Shown here: positions 1-12,200 of the stretch, piece after piece
How the letters are laid out: every line of letters begins with the position of its first letter
Position numbering within the stretch: position 1 is the first letter of the stretch
Source of the DNA: Hofstenia miamia
Lineage: Eukaryota > Xenacoelomorpha > Acoela > Hofsteniidae
Assembly (NCBI GenBank): GCA_900660155.1
Contig: CABFPE010000137.1
Location: 600,478 to 664,477, forward strand
Direction: 5' to 3'
DNA: 64,000 bases
Position numbers and translations under genes: made by a program
The notes under the pieces: generated by a model
Database searches by the model: none
Seen by the model: the letters and a program-made list of their open reading frames with translations, nothing else
Told to the model about the DNA's origin: nothing

Positions 1-227
1 GATTATGTAATTTATTTAAATAAAATGCCAATTTTATTTAAAAAGCCTTCTTTGCAAAGAATTTACGATTTTGCAAAATTTGCATTACATTTACCTAAAT
101 ATTTGTGTATGTGTGTATGGATTCCAAATGCTCGTTGTGGTACTTAAGAACTGATAAAACAAGATTAAATGTTGTTTTAAATAATTTTTATTCGAATATT
201 TTCGAAAATTAGGAACATTTTGTTTAG

Positions 228-691
228 GTGTGGCTGGTCTTGTTGTTTTGGATGACAAGGTTTTAGCTATTCGTGAAAGATACGCTCGAGATGAGTCATC
301 ATCGCCAAATCCTCTCTGGAAGCTGCCTGGTGGATTAGCAGATACTGAAGAGTTCATCCCAGACGTTGCTAAACGCGAAGTCTATGAAGAGACTGGAATT
401 AAATGCGAATTTCAATCTTTACTGACTTTTAGGCATTTGCTAAATTTTCGTTTTGGCTGCAGTGATATTTATTTCGTATGTATAATGAAGCCATTGACAA
501 GTGAGATTGATGCTTCTTTGGTTGAAGTTGCGGAATGCCGATGGATTCCTGTAGATGAGTTTGACAATTATAAAAAATCCAAATTGGCACACAGTATTTG
601 GTTGAAATATAGAAATCACTGTAGAGAGAATACGTCATGTATCAATAACACAAAAATAACAGAAAATGACATGCTGTTTTTTGTTGAATAG
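228..691 (+). CDS. NUDT6: NUDT6-like Nudix hydrolase, terminal coding exon
   Basis: This is the last coding exon of a Nudix hydrolase; the earlier exons lie left of the window. The acceptor is the AG at 226-227 after a T-rich tract. The exon opens with the last two bases of a split Gly codon, giving G-VAGLVVLDDK, the usual start of the NUDT6 catalytic domain. The Nudix box is complete: GG, then E six residues on, then REVYEETGI, matching the Gx5Ex7REUxEExGU signature that binds Mg for nucleoside-diphosphate hydrolysis. The segment after the box (SDIYFVCIMKPLTSEID, then a CRWIPVDEF stretch) also fits NUDT6 better than other Nudix branches. The frame closes with TAG at 689-691. The C-terminal tail is shorter than and unlike the vertebrate one. 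The symbol is assigned by remembered family resemblance; the substrate cannot be told from this exon. The gene converges on the dipeptidase gene to its right. Confidence 0.85.
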
Positions 692-2060
692 GTTTTAAAT
701 AATTCTTAATTTATGTTTAACAGGTGTAAACATGTTTTTACAAGAATATCAATTTTTAATTTTTTTGTAAATATTGGATTTTTTACTTAGTCAAGTGTTC
801 TCTATTATTATTTTATCAGAATAGATATTTTTATTTTTTATTTTTGTTGCATATTGAAATATGAATTATTCTACATAGTGTCTTTTTCCAAATTGATTAG
901 TTCACGATTTTATACTCCAGCCCAAAATTTGGAAATTCTTGATTGTTTTAATAGAAATACTGTTGACTTTATATGACGGTTAATTTTAAGGTGCGTTCAG
1001 ACTAGAATCTTTTGATGTATACCATGTACATGTATATTAACTCTACTATATACTTCTGTAATTACTAAAATGAGAAAAAAATATGTATTAGTTGTACATT
1101 TCAATTAATGTAATTACAAGAATCATAATATACTGTATGTTCAATTTGAGAACCCTGCTGTTCTAAGCATAGATGCAAGTGTTTTTGAAAAATTTTAAAA
1201 GCAGCTCTCAGTTCTTCATTAATTATGTTTTCAATTCCTCATCAATACCCAATTTTATTTGATCCAATGTTGTAGATTTACCACCAAAAACTATCTTGAA
1301 AAGTGTTTTTCCAATATTGTAGTAATTTTATACTGATTTGATATTGATATATGTATTTTTTCATAAATTTTGAAGCCTTTGGTTCAGGCTGATTAACAAT
1401 CCAGTCACTAGGTACATGGTTCAGGAAGTAAGGCAGAGGCCCTCTGGTATTTGCATTGCCACTGACAGAGTTTTTCCCAGTAAAGAATGTCTATCAGAGG
1501 CATGGGACCAATTTAGAAAAATTGCGCATGAATCATTTCAGGGTAAACAAAAGCATCACATACTCCAAATTACATATGGTGAACATATAAGAATGCTGGT
1601 GAATGCAACATCCTGTGTGTTTGCAAAAAACAATTTGAGGCAACTTCTAAAAAAGTAATAGACCATTGTCACTATAGGGGTAAAATTAGAGGCATTGTCC
1701 ATAGTGACTGTAATATTTTGCATAGATCACCCAATTTCACCTCCATATTTAGATATAACACTTCCCATTATGACTTCCACATTTTGTTGAAAACTTTGAA
1801 ATTTAGGGAAGGTGAAAAATTAAGTGTATTCCCTGCGCTAGTGAAAACATGTCACTAAGTTTATCAATTCTCAACTTTTGTTGATAAAATATTTATGAAG
1901 AATTACAATTTCTAGACTCTTATTGCTTTTTAACATAGTCTCTCTATCCTAACAAAGAATATAGGGAGCAATAACTATAAATTTTTATGTGTGGGCATGA
2001 ACAATGAAAAGGCAGAGGTAAAGGTTTAGTTTGCTATGATTATTTGGATAGTTTTAAAAA
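692..2060. other. Downstream flank of the Nudix gene with one unrecognised ORF
   Basis: This is AT-rich sequence, presumably 3' UTR followed by intergenic DNA. It contains an open frame of 80 codons on the plus strand (1416-1658). Its composition looks protein-like (Cys, His and charged residues mixed), but I match it to no family and see no splice or promoter context. An 8-bp stem (GTCACTAT / ATAGTGAC) lies just after it, near 1669-1708. Nothing else is recognisable. Confidence 0.3.
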
Positions 2061-2062
2061 AT

Positions 2063-3640
2063 TTAACAATATCTGGGTATTGTTGAAATTGGAGAAGTAA
2101 TTGAGATTGACCGATAAGTAGTGGCAAAAATAGGAGTAATGTGAGCAAGTTTTAAATTATCCAGGAAGTAATTAAATTTTATGCATTCATTAAAGATAAA
2201 ATTTAATGGATTTGCAATAATGTCTACATTAACTTTATGGGCCCATGAGGGAATGATTGGGGGACCGCTTGATTTGTTGGTTTTAAGCTTATTGATTGAC
2301 ATTAATAATTTCATAACTAGTTGAGAAGAAGAAAGAAAATTTAGGTGTAAAAATTTTGCGTGAAACATTTTTGTACTTAATTAGGGCCATTGTATTTTTC
2401 TAGATTAACAAGTCTTATTTAATTAATTAGATATTTCTAAATTGTCAGAAAGATTGTTTCCTATCTGATATTTTATCACATCAATTGAGTTTGATTTTGA
2501 TCACTTATAATTTGTGATTTCTTGTATTAGCTTCCATTTTGAACGTTCACTTGGTAAGCATGCATATTCATTAATGAATTCGTTGAATGCCTTACGAGAT
2601 TCAATATTTGATACATTTCCAGTCTTTTTATATTCGGAAAAATTCTTGCTGGTTTGGGAAATCATAAAATGTTTATACGTTTTGTTCTTTTCGCAAATCA
2701 ATGCTTTGCAAGTTTCAGTTATCCAAGGTTTATTCGAAAAAGTATTGTTTGCTTCGGAGCTTGTACTGCATTTAACCATTATTTTCTTTTCAGGGCAAAA
2801 TCTGTTAAGATAAAATTCAAAAATTTTTAAAAGGTTTTCCAGCATTTCATTTAAATTTGATGCAGAATATACAGGAAACCAATTTTCTGATGAGAGGGAT
2901 AATTTAAAATTATTAATATTTTCAATACATTTTTCACGAGTTTTAATACATTTCATGTTATTTTTTGGGCTGAATGAGACCTTTGAAATTTGATGTAAAA
3001 CAGTGGTCAGAGAATAGGCAATCAGAAGTAGCATACTCATAATATAGATTGTTGTTCTCATCTAATATAATGTAGTCAATTAGTGTTCTGCTCGATGATG
3101 CCATTCTAGTAGGTAGTGTTTTATTGGTCAATACTAAATTAAATATGTTCAGAAACAGATCCATTTTACATTGGTCATTAGTATTAAAATAATTTAGGTT
3201 CCAATCCCCGAAAAGTACTAAGTCTTTATTTTCAGAACAAGCAAGTGATAATTCATCTTCTAGTGTTGAATAAAAGAATTAGAGAACTTCTTATGCCGGA
3301 CAGTAGGATACATTTAATAACTGCTTTTTAAAACGTGAATTTTTAATTGGATTATTAATTTCAACCCATAAACTATCAAATTTTGATTCGTTATTACTCT
3401 TAAAACTTTTGCGTATCTTGGGATTAAATGACTTTGGGAATTAAAATAATACACCTCCACCTTTGGATTTTCCCAATGCCTTGTTCAAAATTCTATCCCT
3501 TCTAAATATTGCATAAGTTTATTTAACAGTCCATGAGCTATCTAGATCTTCGTTTTTTAACCAAATTTCTGAAACTACGAGAATTTAATCATTTTCATTC
3601 AATAAAACATAATTAAAAAAAGCCTTAGTACAAAAAAGTC
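2063..3640 (-). mobile_element. LINE (non-LTR retrotransposon) remnant: endonuclease, linker, start of RT
   Basis: Read on the minus strand from about 3600 down, this shows an APE-type endonuclease. ILVVSEIWLKNEDL comes first, then LVLFGDWNLNYF (the GDxN metal site), then SSRTLIDYIILDE and a closing SDH. A Lys- and Ser-rich linker follows (3061-2501), ending KWKLIQEITNYK. The beginning of the reverse transcriptase comes next (INKLKTNKSSGPPIIPSW, with the block IFNECIKFNYFLDNLKLAHITPIF split over its usual spacing). The element stops near 2063 inside the RT, so the catalytic part and 3' end are missing. Several frame changes and stops make it dead. Family resemblance is to the CR1/Jockey-like clades that use this endonuclease; a finer call would need a tree. 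Confidence 0.75.
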
Positions 3641-3660
3641 CAGATATAAATTAATGAAGT

Positions 3661-6073
3661 AGCATTAGTATCTAAAGTTGTGTACCTCATCGATGTAGAG
3701 GTAGAAACTAACATCGCCATAACCCAAGTTAATTATCATAATTATTTGTACCTATTTCTTGTTTTGTTTTATTTTGTTTGTAGTCATTTCTTGATGCTTT
3801 CAGAATTGTTATCAGTATTATTTATTGATTTATTGAATATAGATAGTTCTTCTATACTTAATGTGAGTAATACTTTGCCAATAAATGCACTTTGTTTGCC
3901 TCCCAAAACTAAGTCAATGTACATTTCAAAATCCGCCTGCTTATAAAATTCGTGGACTTATCAAAATATTTTATAAAAAATATTAAAGAGGAATTAAATT
4001 TATTCCTGTTAAAATCAGTTTTATATTTTTGCTCGTTTGTAGTGTATAGTTGAATTTTTATGTGAAAGAATATAAATTTTAAAAAAAGCTTTAAAAATTT
4101 ATTAAAATGTAAAAATATATCACACAAATTTACAAAATATACTTCAAATGGAGGCGATTTCGTTGAAGTAATGAGCCATCAGTTTCATCTAAACGACTTT
4201 GTTCAAAAACATTTCTGATTTATAGTAGAGATCATAAGACCCACTCTATATATGCATCTTAAATTTTCATTTTTTCATTAATTTTTAACACTTTCCTATT
4301 GATTTTGATATACAAAAAGTGCATTTAAATATATCTTTGAAATCATATATACAATTTAGGATATAATGTAAAAACGAAAAAATAACAGAATTTTTAAGCA
4401 AAACTATAGGTAAAATTCTGCTAAAGGGAGTGGTTGCATATACAGAACTAAATGTTTGTAAATCAAATCATATGGTTTCCATGGACTTTCAAAACTTTAT
4501 TTTACCATCATAGACACATAAACTGCAATTCGTAGGGATTTATCCAATAAATGTCGTAATTCGATTCTCATACACGTAATTCCGCCACACAGAATGTTGA
4601 TAAATTGATGATTTAATAGGATTAACATATTAAAATGTGGTATTTGAAGGATTTTTCTGGATGTTTAAACCAGCGCGTCATATAGGTTCCGTGACAGCAC
4701 ACGTTTTAAATCATACTTCTATGTTACTCAGAATCCACTATTGGAAATAACAGCAGCTCAGTTTGTCAAAAAAAGAAATGCATACTCTTCAAACATGGAC
4801 GTCTCTAAAGTTTAGACGTGCATGTCTTCAGAAAACTGACTATTACAAGGCAGAAGTATTTGTAAAATAGGGATAAAAGTATAACAATAACAGGTTTTTA
4901 TGAAGAAAAAACATAAATACAGCCCTTGCAATGAGGCAAAAAATAGAGTTAATCTTAAAATGATTAAAAACAAAATAGACGCATAATACACTGCATTGAT
5001 AAAAGCTGGCAAGTGCAGAAAATCAAATCGGAAAGGTACATTTCTAATGCATAATACAATATCATTAAATGCCTAGATTAATCATTAATCAAAATTTGAT
5101 TTTATTTAAAAATTCGATATTTCGTTATAGAAAACAAAACTTTGGTACAATTTTTAGAACATTAACACTATTATCAATCTAGACAAGGGGTATTTCAAAA
5201 ATAGTTTTTGTTCTTTAAAAATTTTGTCACAAAGATGCAAGAACTACAATAAGAAAAAAATGGTTTACAACATCTTTATTATTAATCATTTTTTAATGAG
5301 CCAAACTGCTGTGCTGATAATAGTAATGGTTTCTGATAGGTCCAAAGAATTTAACGTGACTACTTGGTACTCACTGGTTGTTTGCTGTATCTCTTGCTAT
5401 TGTATTTTTATTGCTTATGCAAAATATATTTTCTTTTCTATCGATGATTTACAGGTTTCCCCTGTTATACAAAAGATCTAATATCACCGTTTACCCACAC
5501 CATAGCTTATGTTTCTGAACATCATGACAACAAACATGCAATCACTGATTAGTTGCAATAGACCAATAAAAATATAATAAATGCAAACAATTTTATAAAT
5601 AAATTATATTTAATATTATTTTAAACAGTTACAAGGGATAAGAGTCGGATGGGTCGAATTATGGGTTGGGGTGAACGGAGCAGGTCAGGCCGGTATGTAC
5701 ACATAGGGCACCAGTGGGACAAAACTCACTTGGGCTTCAGAAAATTAAACCAAAATATTGTCAATTCTGGAGCTTGTAAAGAAATTGTTTAATATATCCA
5801 AGTTTCTTGTTTGTTTTATTATATTACTCAAGATGTATTTTGCTCAGTCTCTAGAAATTTGATAATAGAGAAGTGGCCTTCAAATATTGTTACATCAAAG
5901 AATTTAGGATTTACCAACATAACATGATTATGCTTAATTTGCTCGTTTTGAAGGGGGGCAATTCAGCGTTCCTATACATGCCCCAAAAAGGAAGGTGGGC
6001 AGGCAGGCACCCCGTTACTATGCCTTCCCCCTCGACGACAGTCCCGTAGGGAAGTAACTTTTAACAAACATAC
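3661..6073. other. Dipeptidase 3' region and intergenic sequence, last exon not located
   Basis: The final ~16 residues of the dipeptidase should be encoded somewhere here or further left on the minus strand. I found no acceptor followed by a plausible C-terminal tail. A GC-richer patch at about 5950-6060 stands out from its surroundings. If exon 11 were not spliced, the frame would run through this patch to a stop at 5972, adding an unrelated tail of about 27 residues. No other gene or repeat is recognisable. Confidence 0.3.
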
Positions 6074-6240
6074 CCCTTTGAAATAGTTGGATTTGTTTAA
6101 TTTCTCATTTTGTGAATGCGCTCCATCATCCGAGGCTCCCATCGGCAGAAGCATGACGTTTTTGCCAGTGACGTTTTGCAATGTCAAAGTCACTGGAATT
6201 GAACCTCCTTCGCGTGTCAAATCTGGTTCAACTCCGTAAA
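6074..6240 (-). CDS. CNDP2: Dipeptidase coding exon 11, last metal ligand
   Basis: Two bases complete Val403, then 55 codons (404-458): [18 protein letters not shown], a [10 protein letters not shown] block, and [12 protein letters not shown] with metal ligand His444. The acceptor is TTTTAG. A donor GTATGT after FKG at 6073-6072 falls where the conserved tail should continue in a further exon. Reading through instead reaches a stop at 5972 with a non-conserved tail. Confidence 0.9.
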
Positions 6241-9200
6241 CTAAAATTAATAAATTTTATTGGTGTTTATTAATAAACAATGATGGGCTTTCTGAGCTAC
6301 TAAAACGTAAATCATTAAAGTTTTGGTCTAAGTATTATAATATTACGGATTTTTTATTCAGATAAATGCGTCATTAAATTCACAAAACACATACAACATA
6401 CACATATAAAAATCACAATTTACATAAACATATCTTCCAGCCTATGGATAAATTACTATTGTACTATTTCAAAGACGAGTCATTGTACAGTCATTGTTAA
6501 AAATATTTGTTTCCTAGCCATGATTTAGAAGAAATGAATTTTTGCTTAAAGAAGATTTTTAAATAGTATTAAAAGGACTTCAATTTTTCAAGGTTTTAAT
6601 TCTAGGTTCGAATGGGGACATTAATGAACGACATTCTTAAAATAAAACCATTTTCTTATACTTAATACGTGTCTTCTTATATGGTGCTTGATTTTTTCAT
6701 TAGCTTGAGGAATATCAGCATAGTATTCAATATGACGAATTGGTTTGGAAAGAGAATTAACTTAGAAATGTACTGTTTGGTTTTCGATGAGTTTTGCGTT
6801 GTGATATTTAATGCCCTTCTTAATTTAATATCAAGTTTTTATAAAGCGCATCGTTTAAGACAGTAAATGTTTGCGTAATTTAGGTGATTCGTGATAACAG
6901 CATCGAAGAACTAGGCTATCGCACAAGGTGGTAATGGTAACTACATAACTACTAGTATCATCCATTTTATATCTTTAGCTAATTTTTAAACTATTATATT
7001 ACTGTGAGCGTTGAACTTTAAATTTGTATCAATAGTTACCCCAATAACTAATGAAAATTTAAGAAAGCCAAAAAGAGGATTTTTAAACAAATCAACAGTG
7101 ATTCAGTCATTGCCTAGAAAGAGTTTGTTTATAAAAGCAAATGGGTAGAATTTTAACATAGTGATGCACATTGCACTGGGAAATAGTGATGAACAAAATA
7201 ATATAGAGTGACAAAGAATCAAATGTTTAATACAAAGATTTTGCTAACCGATTTTGAACCAAAAAATGAAAGTGAACTGTAAGTAAAGTAAAAAATACAA
7301 GCGGATGAACATTCGGATAGAGCGAACTATTTGATTCGAATAAACAAGTTTTAATTATAAATTATGCGTTACCACTTAAGCCAGGAACTTGAATATACGC
7401 TATGTATGGTATTAAATAAATCATTTGATGAAAAAATGATATAACCGAACGAAAACGGTTGTATATTACATCATATTAATGAGTTAAAAGCAAATAAGTT
7501 TGAGAATATAAAAGATTGAAAATGCGCCATCATGATCATAATGATATATCATTCTTTCTATGAATATTTATGGTAGTCAGTGACAACCATGTATGGTGGT
7601 TTGGATGACTGATTGAAAATAAGTGAAGGGTCGCTCTCTCAAAATCCTATATGTAATAAATTCATACGATTTTCAAAAACTTGGATAGTGGGGCAGGATC
7701 AAAAATGTGTCTTATTAGAAAGACTTTTCTGAGGTTTCAAAGGAATCCATACAGAGTCTGCAAAAGTCTACGCACTAAAAAAAACTTTAAAACATTCGTA
7801 CCTTGAATTTAGTATGAAACAAAACATCAAAAAATCCTCTAAAAATCAAAAAGTCAAATAAATCGAATTTTAAACAAATCAGTTTTTTCTCCATCCTAAG
7901 TATAAGACTTTCGTATTCCTTGGTACGCTTACTCACACTATAGTCCACGCATATTCAGGTTTGTCGTGCAATACTAAGTGCGTTGTAGACATTCAAAGAA
8001 GCTGAATCATACATTTAAACATCTCACTGTTGAGTATTTTTTCTAATTAATATCATACAATGCTACTGAATTAGTTTCTAAATGAATGAATTTTAGACAG
8101 AAAAACAATCACTCTGAAGTTATTTTAAAGTATAATTTTATGCAAGATACTGATATTTTTTATTAAATAACTACTATACACTATAATTCTCCGATTTTTA
8201 TAATCTTTATAAAGCATAAAAATATTTGAAATAATGAACAACGAGGTGTTATTGAAAAGTGTTACAATCAGCTTTATTGCTGTTAATGTACGTATAGTTT
8301 CGAAATAACTCTTAATTCAATGATGTAATTTCTTTAAACATTTAAATCTATATTTAGAAGATATTTAAATATTAAAATTCACTATAATTGAAAGTTTACA
8401 CTAAACAGCTACTCTAATATAATATATACAGATGCATAAAAGTTATGACAATTTATTGGCATATATTACACAATGAATCAAATCTCACAAATCGTTATAT
8501 ATATCGCATATCACAAGGAGCAGTCTCACAAGACAGCTATAACAATGTTTTAGCTCAACTAGTTGATTAACCAATTCTGGGTTCTTACGTTTTCACAACG
8601 AATCCCAATGCCACTTAAATCACACACAATTCCATGAACTTTTGGAAGACTTTCACATTTTTAATTGACCATATTAGCACCGAATTCATTTATTTGCTAA
8701 GAAAATTGACTTTATCTTGACTTTTAAAGCCAAATTTGACAATTACCATTTAAATTGATTTGTAGTATTTTGGTCGCCCTACTAATCACTATAAAGGAAT
8801 AGCATAATCCTAGGTGACGTTAATCATGCTGCTTTCAAAAAATTATTGCGACGTGTTTGAAGCTGTTCTTATATTTGCATAGTAGTCACATTTGATGTCA
8901 GGTCACATCTATGGAATAATACTTTGGGATATTTCTATATAAACATTACCAGAGTCAATTAAACCCAGTCTTTGATAAAAAATATGCAAACAAGTGTTTT
9001 CCTTCACAGTTTTGTTCATCTTAGAAATATAGAAAAGGCAAGAAAAAAGTGAAGCATAGAACTTTAGGGCTTACGCGTAGTGGGTCTCTTGACTTAACAG
9101 TCTTGTTAATTTTACAGACGATAAGAGACAGAAGTAGTTGAAAAGATGCATAGAGCCTATTCAGCACAGACAACTCTAAACCTGTCTCTATGGTGACGAG

Positions 9201-12200
9201 AAAGGGCGGAAATTTACCACAAAAAGGATCATAAAAGTGGTTTGTTTAGAAGAAAAAATCGTGAAAATCCAGTTTAAGGTTAAAATAATTCGTTTGATTT
9301 CTTTTTTCTTGAATTTGTGCTACATGCTATTATAATTTTCATAGGGAATGGTAGTACATGTAATAGTGTAGCATTTACAGCTATAATATGCTTAACCATG
9401 CTTTATCTCCCACCCCGCTTAGCACCAAAAATGGTTTTTGTACACAATGTGGCGCTAAATCGGGGTTATACTGTATGTAGAACTAACAGCAAAAGAGAAG
9501 AAACTATAAATAATTAAATATAATGAGCGAAAGCAGTGAAATATTTAAACTACCTTTTTTAGTGGCCCTGATGCCTGCTTGGAAATGTGGGTGTGTGAAA
9601 TCTGAAACCCAGCTTTCACCATCATGAACATTTTCAACACTAAATTAATCTTAAAAAAAATACTTATCATAAATGTAACGCTATATTACCATTATAACAT
9701 AAAAAGAAGAATTCACATAAAATCATGATATGGGCAATTTTTAAGTTGATATTCTATAACAAAATTATATAAAATAATACATATGCATGCCATCAATTGT
9801 TGAACTCGACTTTATATGCACATATTTACATATCATTTTCGAAAGAATTCTAAAAATTTCAACCATCAACAATTTGCATTTTTCTGCACAAATAGTTATA
9901 TAGATGTATATTTTAGAATAAAGGTGAGCTTGGGTATCTCTTCAGTCTACTTTTCTCAGATTGTCCAGGTATGGACAAAACTTTTATGTATAATGTATGA
10001 TGCAGTAGTTACTAAGTTCATTTGCACTCAGTGAACTGATTATATGTATACTTGTTAGTGATATACGGGTACTACCCGCTGAAACCCGGTGTATATGGGT
10101 GGGTGCGCATAATTATTATTAGGGGCGGTACATTTTTAATTCCACATTATTCCACACTAAATTACAAAAAGTTAAAAATTAACATATAATGAATTTGAAT
10201 TGTATTTGAAATGTTATTGAAATTTTTTTAAAGCAGCGAAGAAAATTATATTCTGGAATATGCGCAGGTAACTGTAAAAAAATATTTTTTGTAGGGCGAA
10301 TGCGGTATTCAAAAAGTTCTACCAGCAAATAATTAATAGTAGTACCATTTTTTAGTATTTCGCTATCCAACAAATGTATAGAATTTCATAAAATTAAGAA
10401 ATATTTTAAAAATTCCAAAGCCAAAATAATTTGTCCAGTTACTTTTAAAACTGGTTATCAACTTTTCAATTCTATCAGGTTGGATCGATTTCATATTGTA
10501 CTCAGGAGTCTGTTACAGTTCTGTTGTGTTAAATCTAGTATCACAATTGTTTGTTAAAATTGGTTTTCAATTTAACCAATCGATTTAACACTATTTTTTT
10601 ACTTATCATGCTATATTTGCTGGTAATAAAATACAGGTGGTTAATTAATGACTTTAGTTTATTAGTAACAACAAAGCTTTTCTTTCAAAAGACCCACGAA
10701 TTTATCGTGTTTAAGTCACTCAATTTCTGGGTTTACCCTTTTACGAATGCCGAAGTCATTTTTTCTTAATTCTATTATGCTGTAAAAATTGGAATACACA
10801 TTTTCGATTAACTTTTCGAGCCCATGCAAATATTTCACATACATTTTGTCAAATAGGCTTTTCAGAGTGGCTTTGAAAGATAATTAAAAAATAGTTGCAA
10901 TATTTAGATAGTCAATATTAAATAGTCAAAAACAGTACGTGGTCGGCTTTTTACAATACGTTAGATTTTGCTACTATAAACCCATGGATTATATATTGCA
11001 AAGTGGTGATATTGCCAATAACTCAACTAATGATAGATTAGTATATGTTTTCCAAAAATATATACATTATTTACAAATTACATACTTACAAATATATAAT
11101 AAAAATGCACACAAAGCTACTTACAATAAATATAAGAAAAATTACAATACAATAAAATTAAAAAACAATTTAAATTAAAAACATAAAAATTAAAAACAAA
11201 AATTTTCGTCATGTATTTAATTGATGTGAATATCCATATTTAAATTGATTAGCAAGCAGGTTTTCTTTTAATAATTTCTTGGACTTATGTAATGATGAAG
11301 ATTTACGTACATTTTGTTGTAGAATTTTCCAGGTATTGGCCGTTGTTGTTGTGAATGCACCTTCCAGCAATTGTTGTTTATTTTAAATTAATTTATACAT
11401 TTCTCTGTTCTTTTGTTTACATTGAAAAATTGACATATACAGCTTCTTTTCAATTTATTTAAAATTTTGTACATATTTACAAGACATGTATTTCGTAAGG
11501 TAAGATGGTGCTAAGGTGGACAAACGTTGTAACTGTCTACCAGTTTGCTGTTTATCGATGTTATACATGGCACAGATTGACCAGTTAAATACTCTATTTA
11601 TTCTTTGCTGATCGGCGATGCTTATGTTGCTTAATAGTGTGCATGCATATATATATAACAATGTAACAAAAAAATGCCCTCAACAATTTTTTGAGTGTAG
11701 TATATACGCCTTTTGATATGCTGATTTCAAAAATGGCAACCATTTTTACCAGAAGTTAATTCGTTAGTCAGAAATTGAGACTTAATTTTTGGTTTGTTTG
11801 GTTAGCTGGCTATATTGCCATGTTGGCTTTTGCATTTATAGATTTTAGTTTAACCGTGTTTATGTTCTAAAAGGTTACTATTAATGTTAAATGTTTTGCT
11901 TTAGATTTTAATTACATACACTTAAAGGCTTGTTCGTTGAGACAATGCAGACATTCACCAGACAGATTTTGTTATCTTTGTGGCTATTATATTGGAAAAA
12001 ACAGCCAAGGCATCCAATAAATATTACTGCTAAATTTCGTTGGTGACTTTAAAATGATAAACTTTCTAACTGGGTTTCAAGCTGGCTATACCAAATATTC
12101 CTGTTTTTTATACCAGTGGAATTCAAGAGCTGATGAATACCACTACTTAAGAGAAATTGGCCAATTCATAAACAATTACAGCCTGGGATGCTAAATGTTC

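Noticed and set aside
1416-1658. 80-codon open frame as a host gene
   Set aside because: No recognised motif, no splice context and no neighbour support; kept only as a note.
6595-6620. tRNA-like B box (GGTTCGAAT)
   Set aside because: No A box at the right distance and the flanks do not fold into a cloverleaf.
7000-9300. CRISPR-like or tandem repeat array in intron 10
   Set aside because: No regularly spaced repeat found; the sequence is only AT-rich.
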